From Vibrio algivorus (GTDB lineage: Bacteria; Pseudomonadota; Gammaproteobacteria; Enterobacterales; Vibrionaceae), in contig NZ_AP018679.1 of assembly GCF_002218005.2 (NCBI RefSeq), positions 310,001 through 374,000 on the forward strand: 64,000 nt of DNA, given 5' to 3'. Positions 16,755-25,621 of this stretch are shown here, piece after piece. Both the position numbers and the translations under genes were made by a program. A model generated the notes under the pieces. The model was given only the letters and a program-made list of their open reading frames with translations. It made no database searches and was not told the origin of the DNA. The first letter of the stretch is position 1; each line of letters opens with the position of its first letter.

Positions 16755-17960
16755 ATGAATACTATATCGTTGGATGTACTGTCAACAACGACGCTTGCGG
16801 CATTATTATTAATGCTTGGAATATTTGCACAAAGAAAAGTGGCAATATTTCGTCAGTTTTGTGTCCCTTCTCCCGTTCTTGGTGGGTTTGGTTTTGCTAT
16901 TTTGGTTTTAATACTAAGAGAGTTTGGTAACACGGAAATCATTCTTGATACAGCTCTACAGAGCCCTTTGATGATTGCGTTTTTTGCTACAGTAGGTTTG
17001 GGGGGGAGTTTAGGCTTACTTAAAAAAGGTGGTAAAGCATTAGGAGTTTATTTAGTTGCGTGCTGGGTTTTAGCGGTTATTCAAGGTGCGGTCGGGATTG
17101 GTCTAGCGAGTATGTTAGGAGAACACCCACTTCTTGGCTTGATGGCAGGTACAGTATCATTAGAAGGTGGATTTGGTGCCGCGGCAGCATTCGGACCTGA
17201 AGTAGAAGCATTAGGTGTCTCGGGAGCCGCAACGGCTGCGATTGCAGCTGCTACATTTGGAATGATAGCTGGTGGTTTGTTAGGCGCACCTGTTGCTCGT
17301 TGGTTAATTAAGCATCATAAGATTGAAATTAAATCAGAAGATGTACATGAATTAGAATCTTTGCAAAAACCTAAAACTGTAGAGCCTATTATTGATGGAG
17401 CTTTATTATTAAAAGTGACGGCGATTCTACTATGTACAATGTCATTAGGGTTATATTTTAGTTCGTGGCTAAAAATACATTTGGGTATCATATTACCATC
17501 GTATGTAGGCGCAATGTTTATCGCACTGGTAATTCGAAATATTAATGATATTAAACCAATTATTAAACTACCTGATAACGTCATTACGGTTATTGGTGAT
17601 TTTTGCTTGGGCATTTTCTTAACTATCGCCATGATGAATTTAAAACTTTGGCAATTAGCTGATGTAGGCTGGTCGCTAGGTACGATATTACTCATTCAAA
17701 CAGCAATTATCATAGCGCTTGCGGTTTTTGTTATGTTTAGATTGCTTGGTGGAAACTATGATGCAGCCGTATTATGTTCTGGTTTTGTTGGCCACGGATT
17801 AGGTGCGACTCCAAATGCCGTCGCGAATATGGGGGCAGTGTGTGATAGATATAAGGTGTTTTCTCACAAAGCATTTATCATTGCCCCATTATGCGGAGCA
17901 GTTCTAATTGATATAGTGGCAATCCCTGTGATTACTTGGTGTATTAATGTCTTTAGCTAA
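16755..17960 (+). CDS. gltS: GltS-family sodium/glutamate-type symporter
   Basis: This 401-residue inner-membrane transporter has about ten membrane segments in two inverted halves. It has the glycine-rich re-entrant motifs of the ESS family, SLEGGFGAAAAFGP (about 135-148) and GFVGHGLGATPNAVANM (about 342-358). ESS proteins import glutamate with sodium. CTAAGGATAG precedes the ATG. It follows hutG by 31 bases. Because its operon partner degrades formiminoglutamate, that compound, a close glutamate analogue, may be its real substrate; this is inference. Confidence 0.88.
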   Translation: MNTISLDVLSTTTLAALLLMLGIFAQRKVAIFRQFCVPSPVLGGFGFAILVLILREFGNTEIILDTALQSPLMIAFFATVGLGGSLGLLKKGGKALGVYLVACWVLAVIQGAVGIGLASMLGEHPLLGLMAGTVSLEGGFGAAAAFGPEVEALGVSGAATAAIAAATFGMIAGGLLGAPVARWLIKHHKIEIKSEDVHELESLQKPKTVEPIIDGALLLKVTAILLCTMSLGLYFSSWLKIHLGIILPSYVGAMFIALVIRNINDIKPIIKLPDNVITVIGDFCLGIFLTIAMMNLKLWQLADVGWSLGTILLIQTAIIIALAVFVMFRLLGGNYDAAVLCSGFVGHGLGATPNAVANMGAVCDRYKVFSHKAFIIAPLCGAVLIDIVAIPVITWCINVFS

Positions 17961-18013
17961 TAGGGATATGTTAGTTATTGCTGTTTCATAAGCATTAATT
18001 ATTAGAGGTATAC

Positions 18014-18045
18014 ACGCCGTAGATGTGAGTCTACGGCGTTTTTTT
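18014..18045 (+). terminator. Terminator of the IclR-hutG-gltS operon
   Basis: ACGCCGTAGA pairs with TCTACGGCGT and seven Ts follow. It is nearly identical to the malG terminator, so the three-gene operon is bracketed by direct repeats of about 30 bases. Confidence 0.9.
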
Positions 18046-18066
18046 ATAAAAACTAAATTTTTATTA

Positions 18067-18885
18067 TTAATCCCACTCAGGTGCGAAATCTGGGTTCGCA
18101 AGACGATGATTACGATCGAGCGTGGCGATCTGTTTCATGTCATCTTCACTGAGTGTCACTTTTGAATATTCTAAGTTACTCGCTAGGTTCTTTTCCTTGG
18201 TGCTGGAAGGAATGGTGACAAACCCTTGTTGAATAATCCAAGCCAGTACTACTTGAGCTGGGGTTGCTTGAGGATTTTTTGCAATGGCACAAATAACATC
18301 ATCTTTTAGCACATCACCGTAAGCAAAAGGCATGTAGGCGGTGACTAAAATGTTGTGTTGCTGACAAAACTCAACTACGGCTCGATTTTGCAAGTAAGGG
18401 TGAACTTCCACTTGGTTCGTGAAAATCTTACCGTCACCTAAAATCTCAATGGCTTGCGTCATTTGCGCAGTAGTGAAGTTAGACACTCCAATGTGACGGG
18501 CTAAGCCGAGATCCTGTGCTTTTTTCAGCTCAGTTAGGTATTCCGTCATAGAAACGGATTCATCTTTTAATGGCCAGTGGATCAAAAGCAGATCCACATA
18601 CTCCGTTTGTAGCTTGTGTAAACTCTCTTTTAAACTTGGTAAAAAATCGGCTTGAGCGAATTTATCCATCCAAATTTTGGTGGTTAAAAACAGCTCTGAA
18701 CGATCAAGTTGGCTGTCAGTGATAGCTTGACCCACTTCGGCTTCGTTACCATAAATTTGCGCGGTATCGATATGGCGATAACCAAGTTTTAGAGCCATCT
18801 CAACCGATTGATAAGCATCTTGACCTTTGAGGCGAAATGTACCCGCGCCTAGTGTTGGGATTTGCATGTTTTCTATATTTGACAT
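18067..18885 (-). CDS. dkgB: Aldo/keto reductase, DkgB-like
   Basis: This 272-residue cytoplasmic NADPH-dependent reductase has GTFRLKGQDAYQSV and GYRHIDTAQIYGNE (catalytic Asp and Tyr), the lysine in TTKIW, LIHWP with the catalytic His, GVSNF and IPSSTKEKN for NADPH binding. The C-terminus NPDFAPEWD matches that of E. coli DkgB (2,5-diketo-D-gluconate/methylglyoxal reductase). It is the last gene of an operon with the medium-chain reductase and the Old Yellow Enzyme, suggesting removal of reactive carbonyls. Confidence 0.88.
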   Translation of the reverse strand: MSNIENMQIPTLGAGTFRLKGQDAYQSVEMALKLGYRHIDTAQIYGNEAEVGQAITDSQLDRSELFLTTKIWMDKFAQADFLPSLKESLHKLQTEYVDLLLIHWPLKDESVSMTEYLTELKKAQDLGLARHIGVSNFTTAQMTQAIEILGDGKIFTNQVEVHPYLQNRAVVEFCQQHNILVTAYMPFAYGDVLKDDVICAIAKNPQATPAQVVLAWIIQQGFVTIPSSTKEKNLASNLEYSKVTLSEDDMKQIATLDRNHRLANPDFAPEWD

Positions 18886-18921
18886 TATTGATGCCCTATA
18901 ACGGTATAAATTGTATTAGGT

Positions 18922-19884
18922 TTAGCATTGAATGACGTATTTCAGTGCTTTTCTTTGATGTTCAAATTCATTAATAGCAAGATCAAGTTTTGCAAAATCC
19001 ATCACATGAATTGGATTTGGTATAATTTGTTGGTTCGAGATTTGCTTCATAAGTTCAGTCCCCATTGAAGTTAACTCTTGCCAATCGCTATCTAGTCCTT
19101 CTTGATGTAAGGCACCTAGTGCTATTTCATGCAACGAGATACAACGTTCAAAGGCTGACAGAGGTTGCTCTTCTAATCTGCCTAAAATTGAAACGAGATG
19201 TCCGTTGGCTTGCAAGGTTGGTGCGAGTTGCTTAGCGGTTTCTCGTGAACGAGTGTCTATAACGGCGAAAAATGTTCTGTCGCTAAATGTTTCGTCCATT
19301 GAGAAGCATTGTTGAGCACCAAGCTCTTCAAGTTGTGGGTGGCGATTTGGATTTGCCGTTGCAACAACGTTGAATCCTTTGTGTTTTAATAACTGAATTA
19401 AATAACGCCCCACAGCACCAGAGGCACCGCTTACCAAAACAGTCCTATTTGGTTTGATTGGCAGTTTATCGACAGCCTGCCAAGCAGTGAGCAATGGACA
19501 AGGTAGGCTCGCTGCAACTTCAAAGCTTATTTTGTTTGGGAGCGGGATTATCACCTTTGCTTTAATGTTAATGTGCTTGGCAAAGCTACCGTTCAAATGC
19601 AGGTTTTGATGATAAGCCACACGAGTGCCAATAAGGTGAGAAAGCTCACTTGAACCGACAGCGGTTACCATTCCTGCGCCATCAACGCCCGCTACTTGTC
19701 CATCACTTAACACACCGTTGTTAATGACTTTGAAATCAACGGGATTAAGACCAATGGCATGATTTTCAATTTGAACTTCATCACTCGCTAAAGGCTCAAG
19801 CGCTTTGTCAGATAGCTTTAACTGATTGGTTTGAGATTCCACACACCAAGCTTGGGTGTTGATTACGATATTGTGTTTGTTCAT
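18922..19884 (-). CDS. Medium-chain (zinc-type or quinone) dehydrogenase/reductase
   Basis: This 320-residue protein has a GroES-like N-terminal half (NHAIGLNPVDFK, GVDGAG) and a Rossmann half with VSGASGAVGRYLIQLLKHKG, the NADPH loop of quinone-oxidoreductase-like MDR enzymes. Structural-zinc cysteines are not evident, which favours the zinc-free quinone reductase branch. It starts nine bases after the Old Yellow Enzyme gene ends and precedes dkgB by 36 bases. The substrate is unknown, probably an enone or aldehyde. Confidence 0.82.
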   Translation of the reverse strand: MNKHNIVINTQAWCVESQTNQLKLSDKALEPLASDEVQIENHAIGLNPVDFKVINNGVLSDGQVAGVDGAGMVTAVGSSELSHLIGTRVAYHQNLHLNGSFAKHINIKAKVIIPLPNKISFEVAASLPCPLLTAWQAVDKLPIKPNRTVLVSGASGAVGRYLIQLLKHKGFNVVATANPNRHPQLEELGAQQCFSMDETFSDRTFFAVIDTRSRETAKQLAPTLQANGHLVSILGRLEEQPLSAFERCISLHEIALGALHQEGLDSDWQELTSMGTELMKQISNQQIIPNPIHVMDFAKLDLAINEFEHQRKALKYVIQC

Positions 19885-19893
19885 TGGATCCCC

Positions 19894-20985
19894 TTAAGCT
19901 TCAGAATACACAGGGTAGTCGGTTAACCCTTGCTCAGCGCCACCAAACAACGTATCTGGGTTATGCTCGGCGAGTGGGTACTGGTTTTTGATTCGAGTGA
20001 CTAAATCTGGGTTTGCCACAAATGGACGACCAAACGCTACCATATCGGCAAAACCTTGCTCTAAAGCTTGTTGGGCTTTTTCTGGGTTATATTTACCCGC
20101 TAGAATGATGGTTTGCTCAAAAGCTTGACGTAGGTTTTGCTTAAATGAGATTGGGGTATCAGGAGCGTCATCCCAATCCACTTCTGCAATGTGGATGTAG
20201 CCAATGCCTTTGCTGTTTAGTAATTTCGCCGCTTCGATATAAGTCGCTTCAGGATCGGAATCTACTGTGCCATTTAAGCAAGTGAATGGGGCAAGACGGA
20301 CACCGACGCGCTCTTTACCCACGACCGAAACCAATTGATCGACCACCTCTCCTAGGAAACGCAGGCGGTTTTCAGTACTGCCACCGTATTCATCATCGCG
20401 AAGGTTGGCTTCTGAATCGATAAATTGATTGACTAAGTAGCCGTTTGCCGCGTGCAATTCAACACCATCAAATCCAGCTTCTAGGGCATTTAACGCCGCT
20501 TGGTGGAATTCTGCTTTTACGTGTGCAATATCGTCATGAGTCATTGCTCTTGGCAATACCGTATCGACAAAGTTTGGTTGGTCTTCTTCATCAATGAATA
20601 CTTTTACGCCTTTAGCGGCTTGTTCGCTGGACGAAATAGGTTGTACACCGCCAGTGTTACTTGGATGAGTGACTCGACCTACATGCCAAAGTTGAGCGAA
20701 TATTTTACCGCCTTTTGCGTGTACAGCATCAGTGACGAGTTTCCAACCTTGAACTTGCTCAGGAGAATAAATACCCGGTGTCCACGCATAACCTTGACCG
20801 AGTTGTGAGATCTGTGTGCCTTCAGAAATGATAAGTCCTGCTTCTGCGCGTTGTGCGTAATATTCTGCCATCATGGCATTAGCACAGCCATCTTTAGCGC
20901 GAGAGCGAGTCATTGGTGGCATGACGATACGGTTGTTTAAGGTTAAATCACCGAATTGGATTGGCGTAAAAAGAGACTTTGACAT
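19894..20985 (-). CDS. Old Yellow Enzyme family alkene reductase
   Basis: This 363-residue FMN enzyme reduces activated C=C bonds or nitro compounds with NAD(P)H. It starts LFTPIQFGDLTLNNRIVMPPMTRSRA, typical of the NemA/OYE class, and has HAANGYLVNQF with substrate-binding His178 and Asn181 and FGRPFVANPDL near the FMN phosphate. It is first in a three-gene operon with an MDR reductase and dkgB, and divergent from a LysR gene 145 bases away, which probably regulates it. Confidence 0.9.
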   Translation of the reverse strand: MSKSLFTPIQFGDLTLNNRIVMPPMTRSRAKDGCANAMMAEYYAQRAEAGLIISEGTQISQLGQGYAWTPGIYSPEQVQGWKLVTDAVHAKGGKIFAQLWHVGRVTHPSNTGGVQPISSSEQAAKGVKVFIDEEDQPNFVDTVLPRAMTHDDIAHVKAEFHQAALNALEAGFDGVELHAANGYLVNQFIDSEANLRDDEYGGSTENRLRFLGEVVDQLVSVVGKERVGVRLAPFTCLNGTVDSDPEATYIEAAKLLNSKGIGYIHIAEVDWDDAPDTPISFKQNLRQAFEQTIILAGKYNPEKAQQALEQGFADMVAFGRPFVANPDLVTRIKNQYPLAEHNPDTLFGGAEQGLTDYPVYSEA

Positions 20986-21130
20986 GGGATTCCTACTATT
21001 TGTTTTCTTATGAATACAAGCATGGTATCAGAGTATTATCTTTTCATTAATATCAAAAGATACAAATTACTTTTGATTGATATGCAATAAATGTATTCTC
21101 TTATTACGGTATATGAAAGAGCATTCGTAA

Positions 21131-22018
21131 ATGATTAAGACAGAAGATTTAATGGCTTTTCTGGCGGTGGCGGAAAGTGAAAGTTTTTCAAAGGCCTCGG
21201 TAAAGGAGGGGATTCAAATTGCTACGTTATCAAGAGCGATAGCCAGATTGGAAAAGCAACTTGATACCACCTTATTTAATCGTACGACTCGGAAGCTAGT
21301 TATGACAGAAGAAGGGGCTGTTTTTAAAGGATATGTGCAAAAGGCTTTAAATACACTTGAACTTGGCCAACAGCATTTACTGTCCCATCAAACCGAGCCC
21401 GTTGGTAAGTTAAGAATTGATGCCGCATTCGCTTTTATGATCCATCAATTAGGGCCGTTATTACCAGAGTTTAGAACCTGCTACCCGAAAGTAGAGTTGG
21501 AGCTTACAACCAATGATACGGTTGTTGATCTATTAGATAACAAGGTCGATGTGGCTATTCGAATCGGGGATTTAAAAGATTCAACCTTGCATTCAAGGGT
21601 GTTAGGACAAAGTCCATTAGTGCTGGTGGCAAGTCCAGATTATTTGCAAGTTAACGGCACACCAACACATAGTCAGCAATTGTCCGAACATACTCTTATT
21701 GGCTTTTCACACGCCTCTCACTTGAATAATTGGTACTTAAAAGAACCTAATAATGTGCTCAATTTTGAATTGAAAGCCAGTAGTGGTGAGGTCATAAAAC
21801 AGCTGTGTGTTAATGGAATGGGGATTACCACCTTGTCGTATTACATGATTCATAAAGAATTAGCGGATGGGACGTTAGTTGAGGTTCTACCTAATGCCAT
21901 ACACCACCCAAACCGAAGAGAATCGATACAAGCGGTGTATTATAAACAAAGTGCATTAGCGTCAAGAATTTCACTATTTCTAGATTTTATTCAAGATAAG
22001 CTTATTTTAGAGCCGTAA
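21131..22018 (+). CDS. LysR-family regulator
   Basis: The 295-residue protein has the N-terminal helix-turn-helix (residues 1-60; SFSKASVKEGIQIATLSRAI) and a periplasmic-binding-like effector domain (about 90-290). It lies divergently from the Old Yellow Enzyme-MDR-dkgB operon, the classical arrangement for a LysR regulator acting on its neighbour, probably in response to an electrophilic compound. Confidence 0.88.
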   Translation: MIKTEDLMAFLAVAESESFSKASVKEGIQIATLSRAIARLEKQLDTTLFNRTTRKLVMTEEGAVFKGYVQKALNTLELGQQHLLSHQTEPVGKLRIDAAFAFMIHQLGPLLPEFRTCYPKVELELTTNDTVVDLLDNKVDVAIRIGDLKDSTLHSRVLGQSPLVLVASPDYLQVNGTPTHSQQLSEHTLIGFSHASHLNNWYLKEPNNVLNFELKASSGEVIKQLCVNGMGITTLSYYMIHKELADGTLVEVLPNAIHHPNRRESIQAVYYKQSALASRISLFLDFIQDKLILEP

Positions 22019-22053
22019 ACCTCAAAAAATATTTAAGATTAAAAGAGTTAAGG

Positions 22054-22515
22054 TTATTGCGTTGCCGCTTTAGCAAAGTTCGCTAAGGCGTTAGATACTT
22101 TATCCAATACCTCGTCACAACCTTGGATCTGGTGGCGTGAAGCTAAGTATTTAGGATCGTTATACGTTAACCAAACCTTTCCGCTTTCATCTTCGGAAAT
22201 CAGCGCTTTTTGCGGTAAATCAATGGCGACGGATTGTTGGCAAATCATGAGTGGGGAACCGACTTTCGGGTTACCAAAAATGATCACTTGAGTTGGGCGT
22301 AATTCAATATCGACTTTCTTTGCACCAGCAGCGTGATCAACTTGTGCAAAAACGGTCATTCCTTTTGAGTTTAAGGCGTTAACGAGTTTATCTGATGTTT
22401 CTTGCACACTATGTTGACTTTGCAATTGTACTAGGCCGTTATCTTCATTCGCCCAAGCGAGAACTGGGCTTAATAGTGCCAGAGTGCTCAGTATCATTGT
22501 TGTCCATTTTTTCAT
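22054..22515 (-). CDS. Exported DUF302 protein
   Basis: The 153-residue protein has a signal peptide (MKKWTTMILSTLALLSPVLAWA) and a DUF302 domain over most of the mature part. Characteristic are FAQVDHAAGAKK, RPTQVIIFGNPKVGSPLM and LPQKALISED. Function of DUF302 is unknown. It starts ten bases after the ggt stop, so both are co-transcribed and both act in the periplasm. Confidence 0.85.
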   Translation of the reverse strand: MKKWTTMILSTLALLSPVLAWANEDNGLVQLQSQHSVQETSDKLVNALNSKGMTVFAQVDHAAGAKKVDIELRPTQVIIFGNPKVGSPLMICQQSVAIDLPQKALISEDESGKVWLTYNDPKYLASRHQIQGCDEVLDKVSNALANFAKAATQ

Positions 22516-22525
22516 GCTGTACTCC

Positions 22526-24331
22526 TTAATATCCGGTTGTTAATGCGCTTGGCGTTCTTGGATCGGAAGCTCCAAAGAATCCTTTTTCAGTATGCATAAT
22601 AGATTGAGTACTCCCCATTGCACTTTTTTCGACGACGTTTTGCCCTTTAGCTTGTAGCAGTTTAATAGTGTCTTGATTCAAGCCTTTTTCAATACGTAGT
22701 TCGTCAGGCAACCATTGATGATGAACACGTACTGCATGGGTCGCTTCGGCGATATTCATATTATGATCTATGACATTCATGATGATTTGTAGGGTTGTAG
22801 TAATAATTCGGCTACCACCCGGGCTACCCGTTGCCAGTATAGGCTTACCATTTTTAAACACTAAGGTTGGGCTCATAGAAGAAAGAGGACGCTTGCCGCC
22901 TTCTACCGCATTGGCCTCACCGCCAATTAAACCGTAACCATTCGGCACACCTGGCTTGGCAGAAAAATCATCCATCTCGTTATTAAGTAAAATGCCAGTA
23001 CCTTTGGCGACCATGCCAGTACCGTAAGAGAAGTTTAAAGTGTAGGTGTTAGAAATCACGTTGCCATCTTTATCCATGACAGAGAAGTGGGTTGTTTGAT
23101 CGCTTTCATATGGCATCGGTTGGCCATGTTTAATTTCTTTGGCTGGACGAGCTTTATCTTGTGAAATCTGTTGTTGCAAACTATGGGCATAGTCTTTATT
23201 AGTCAGTCCTTTGCTTGGTACTTTTACAAAGTCGGGATCACCTAGATATTCTGCACGGTCTGCATAAGCGAGTTTCATTGCTTCAGCCATTACATGTATT
23301 GTTTCTGCTGTGTTATGGCCCATTTCACCGATTCGGTAGTTTTCCAAAATATTTAAGATTTGAATAATATGAATACCACCCGATGATGGTGGCGGCATGG
23401 AAGCAATACTGTAACCGCGATAATTTCCCATCACAGGCTCACGAATCACCGCTTTGTAACTTGCTAAATCTTCGATTGTCATTAAGCCGCCAGCAGCGGT
23501 AACGGAATCGGCAATTGCTTTGGCGGTTTTGCCTTTATAAAAACCATCACGCTCTTTATCTGCAATCAATTTTAAGGAGTTTGCGAGATCGGTTTGAATG
23601 AATTTATCACCGATTTGGTAGTCTGATTTACCGCCATCTTTAAAGAATACTGGCTTACTGCTATCCCATTTTTGTAGGCGTTCTTTGGCACTTTGTAGTG
23701 AGGTATATAAATCAGGAGTAACGATAATACCTTGTTCCGCTAGTTTAATGGCTGGGGTCATCACGGTTTTTAAATCCATACTGCCGTAGTTTTCTAAAGC
23801 AGTAATTAAACCAGCTACTGTACCCGGCACACCCACGGCTAAACCATGAAAGCGAGACAGTTCTTCAACTGCATTGCCATTTTCATCAAGGTACATATCT
23901 TTATACGCTTTCGAAGGCGCCATTTCACGATAATCTAGGGCAAAAGTGCGTTTCTTTTTCGCATCGTAAATCATCATAAAACCACCGCCACCAATATTGC
24001 CAGCGCGCGGTAGTGTGACAGCTAAAGCAAAGCCGACGGCCACACCTGCATCCACAGCATTGCCACCTTGTTTTAGGATTTCAACACCAATTTTTGAAGC
24101 CAATTCTTCTTGGCTCGCGACCATGCCATGCTCAGCCCAAATTGGATGGTGAATGCTTTCGCTTGAATAAATAGCAGGGGTTTGCGCATAGGTGCTAGCA
24201 CTAAATAAGCAGACAACGGTGAGCAAGGCCTTTTTGATAGGGGAGTGGTTAATAAAAGAATGTCTGCTAACGCTACTGAGAATGGAAATGGAATGATTAA
24301 GCTGTAGTGTTTTTGAATGTGTATTGGTCAT
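22526..24331 (-). CDS. ggt: Gamma-glutamyltransferase (glutathione hydrolase)
   Basis: This periplasmic enzyme cleaves glutathione and other gamma-glutamyl compounds. About 601 residues from the ATG at 24331, which has GAGGGAT upstream; an in-frame start at 24394 would overlap a hairpin. A long polar N-terminus precedes the hydrophobic signal sequence near residues 33-50 (KKALLTVVCLFSASTYA). GNIGGGGFMM is the family signature in the large subunit. DQTTHFSV holds the autoprocessing nucleophile, about Thr413. The glycine-rich GSPGGSRI and the C-terminal block complete the family. It is downstream of a leader hairpin and co-transcribed with the DUF302 gene. Confidence 0.93.
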   Translation of the reverse strand: MTNTHSKTLQLNHSISILSSVSRHSFINHSPIKKALLTVVCLFSASTYAQTPAIYSSESIHHPIWAEHGMVASQEELASKIGVEILKQGGNAVDAGVAVGFALAVTLPRAGNIGGGGFMMIYDAKKKRTFALDYREMAPSKAYKDMYLDENGNAVEELSRFHGLAVGVPGTVAGLITALENYGSMDLKTVMTPAIKLAEQGIIVTPDLYTSLQSAKERLQKWDSSKPVFFKDGGKSDYQIGDKFIQTDLANSLKLIADKERDGFYKGKTAKAIADSVTAAGGLMTIEDLASYKAVIREPVMGNYRGYSIASMPPPSSGGIHIIQILNILENYRIGEMGHNTAETIHVMAEAMKLAYADRAEYLGDPDFVKVPSKGLTNKDYAHSLQQQISQDKARPAKEIKHGQPMPYESDQTTHFSVMDKDGNVISNTYTLNFSYGTGMVAKGTGILLNNEMDDFSAKPGVPNGYGLIGGEANAVEGGKRPLSSMSPTLVFKNGKPILATGSPGGSRIITTTLQIIMNVIDHNMNIAEATHAVRVHHQWLPDELRIEKGLNQDTIKLLQAKGQNVVEKSAMGSTQSIMHTEKGFFGASDPRTPSALTTGY

Positions 24332-24355
24332 CGGGATCCCTCGTGACTCATGATC

Positions 24356-24404
24356 AAAAATTGGCTTTAGCTGCAAGGGTGGGGAGGTCTGCAACTAAAG
24401 CCAA
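24356..24404 (-). promoter_or_regulatory. Candidate leader terminator (attenuator) of ggt
   Basis: TTGGCTTTAG (24361-24370) and CTAAAGCCAA (24395-24404) plus an inner TGCA/TGCA form a strong stem with a 14-base loop. Read on the minus strand it is followed by TTTTTGATC, then the ggt ribosome-binding site about 15 bases later. There is no room for a promoter between the hairpin and ggt, so ggt mRNA must cross it. Upstream, CAACTAAG and CTTAGTTG segments (plus-strand 24424-24431 and 24453-24460) could form alternative pairings. Confidence 0.55.
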
Positions 24405-24571
24405 GAGTTTGTAACAAGCAGAGCAACTAAGGTTATAAAGGTGTGCAAAAGTCTTAGTTGAGCTTGTGTCTCGTCAGTGTTTTAGTGTTTTCTCTAAACT
24501 GACATATTTTAGTGTGGTTGATAATTGGCTATTTCGGTAGGTCGTAAAGCAAAAAAAATGGAATAGTAACG

Positions 24572-24600
24572 ATAACAGCCTCTGTATATGAGGCTGTTAT
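24572..24600 (-). terminator. Terminator after the PTS operon
   Basis: ATAACAGCCTC (24572-24582) and GAGGCTGTTAT (24590-24600) form a perfect 11-bp stem directly after the kinase stop. The U-run is not immediate; a run of eight Ts comes about 14 bases later on the minus strand. Confidence 0.7.
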
Positions 24601-24604
24601 ACAT

Positions 24605-25180
24605 TTATGCCCTTTGTTGAATAGGGTAGGTGAGAAGTTTTGAAAGGTTAGTGAATAATGCTGCCATATCTAGTGGCTTATCTTGGTCGATGGTTATGGT
24701 TTTTCCAATTTCCATAGGTTTTGCATTATTTGCCAAGGTAACCAACTCTGGTAAATATTCATGCCTTGGGTGTTTATCCGAACGGTACGGGATCCTATTT
24801 TCATACCTTTTCGCGGCTGTACAGCCAGATATTTGGTTCCACACTTCAATAACGGTTTCTACCCCTGCTTGATTCAAGTATTCGATAAGGAGCGCTTTAG
24901 GTTGGAATCCGAACCAAGCATCAATTACAAAAGTATGATGTTCAGGGGCCTGCTTGACGATATCCCATATAACGTTGTATGCCGCTTTACCTAGCTCTCG
25001 ATTTATCTCGCGATTGTAATCTTTAACCGTCGTCATGAACGGCTCTTTTATTGTATCGATAGCTAGGTATGTGAGGTTAAAATGATTAGCGATGTTATGT
25101 GCGACAGAACTTTTGCCAGAGGCCGGTACACCATTAACTAAAATAATCGTTTTGCCTGTTTGGTTTGTCTTTTCGCTCAT
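24605..25180 (-). CDS. Small P-loop kinase-like protein in PTS operon
   Basis: The 191-residue protein has Walker A GVPASGKSS (residues 17-25), an acidic segment AIDTIKEPF and a possible Walker B VIDAWFG near 84-90, plus an Arg-rich lid region (KRYENRIPYRSDKHPRH). It resembles AAA_33/zeta-toxin- or gluconate-kinase-like small-molecule kinases. Its start codon overlaps the IIA stop by four bases (ATGA), so it is translationally coupled and the last gene of the PTS operon. Its substrate may be a sugar of the same pathway; unproven. Confidence 0.7.
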   Translation of the reverse strand: MSEKTNQTGKTIILVNGVPASGKSSVAHNIANHFNLTYLAIDTIKEPFMTTVKDYNREINRELGKAAYNVIWDIVKQAPEHHTFVIDAWFGFQPKALLIEYLNQAGVETVIEVWNQISGCTAAKRYENRIPYRSDKHPRHEYLPELVTLANNAKPMEIGKTITIDQDKPLDMAALFTNLSKLLTYPIQQRA

Positions 25181-25614
25181 ATCAACTCCAGTAATTGTTG
25201 TTGGGAAGTCACCTGTCTAATAGCTTGTATTTTGTCCTCGTCATCTAACATGGAAACGATAGAACCAATACCTTGTTCTATGTGGCCATTGCTATCTGTT
25301 GCACCAAACATGATTATGATATCGGCTGGCACGCTACCATTAAATGAGATGGGCTTTTCGAGCAAAACTAAGCTGAAGCAGTTTTTGATCACCCCACACT
25401 CGGGTCTAGCATGAGGAATGGCTATGCCTTCATCGAAGACATAATAAGCACCATTACTTTGGGTACTTTCAATTACGGACTTTGCATAGGCTTCTGTTAA
25501 ATAGCCATTTTTGATTAATGGTTTCGCGGCTAATTGGATAACATCTTCCCAATTGGACTCTTTGATCCCAATTTGAATGGCTTCTGATTCGATTAACAAT
25601 TCTTTTATATTCAT
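25177..25614 (-). CDS. PTS EIIA component (fructose/mannitol/ascorbate type)
   Basis: The 145-residue cytoplasmic protein carries IPHARPE with the phosphoacceptor His68. It accepts phosphate from HPr and passes it to the IIB protein of this operon. I chose the ATG at 25614 because it has AGG upstream and gives the usual length of EIIA-2 domains. The frame is open to 25737, overlapping the preceding gene, but the extra residues look non-homologous. It starts seven bases after the 96-residue gene ends. Confidence 0.85.
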   Translation of the reverse strand: MNIKELLIESEAIQIGIKESNWEDVIQLAAKPLIKNGYLTEAYAKSVIESTQSNGAYYVFDEGIAIPHARPECGVIKNCFSLVLLEKPISFNGSVPADIIIMFGATDSNGHIEQGIGSIVSMLDDEDKIQAIRQVTSQQQLLELI

Positions 25615-25621
25615 ATCTGGC

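Noticed and set aside
22526..24394. Longer ggt start at 24394
   Set aside because: It would translate through the leader hairpin and lacks a good ribosome-binding site; the ATG at 24331 has GAGGGAT upstream.
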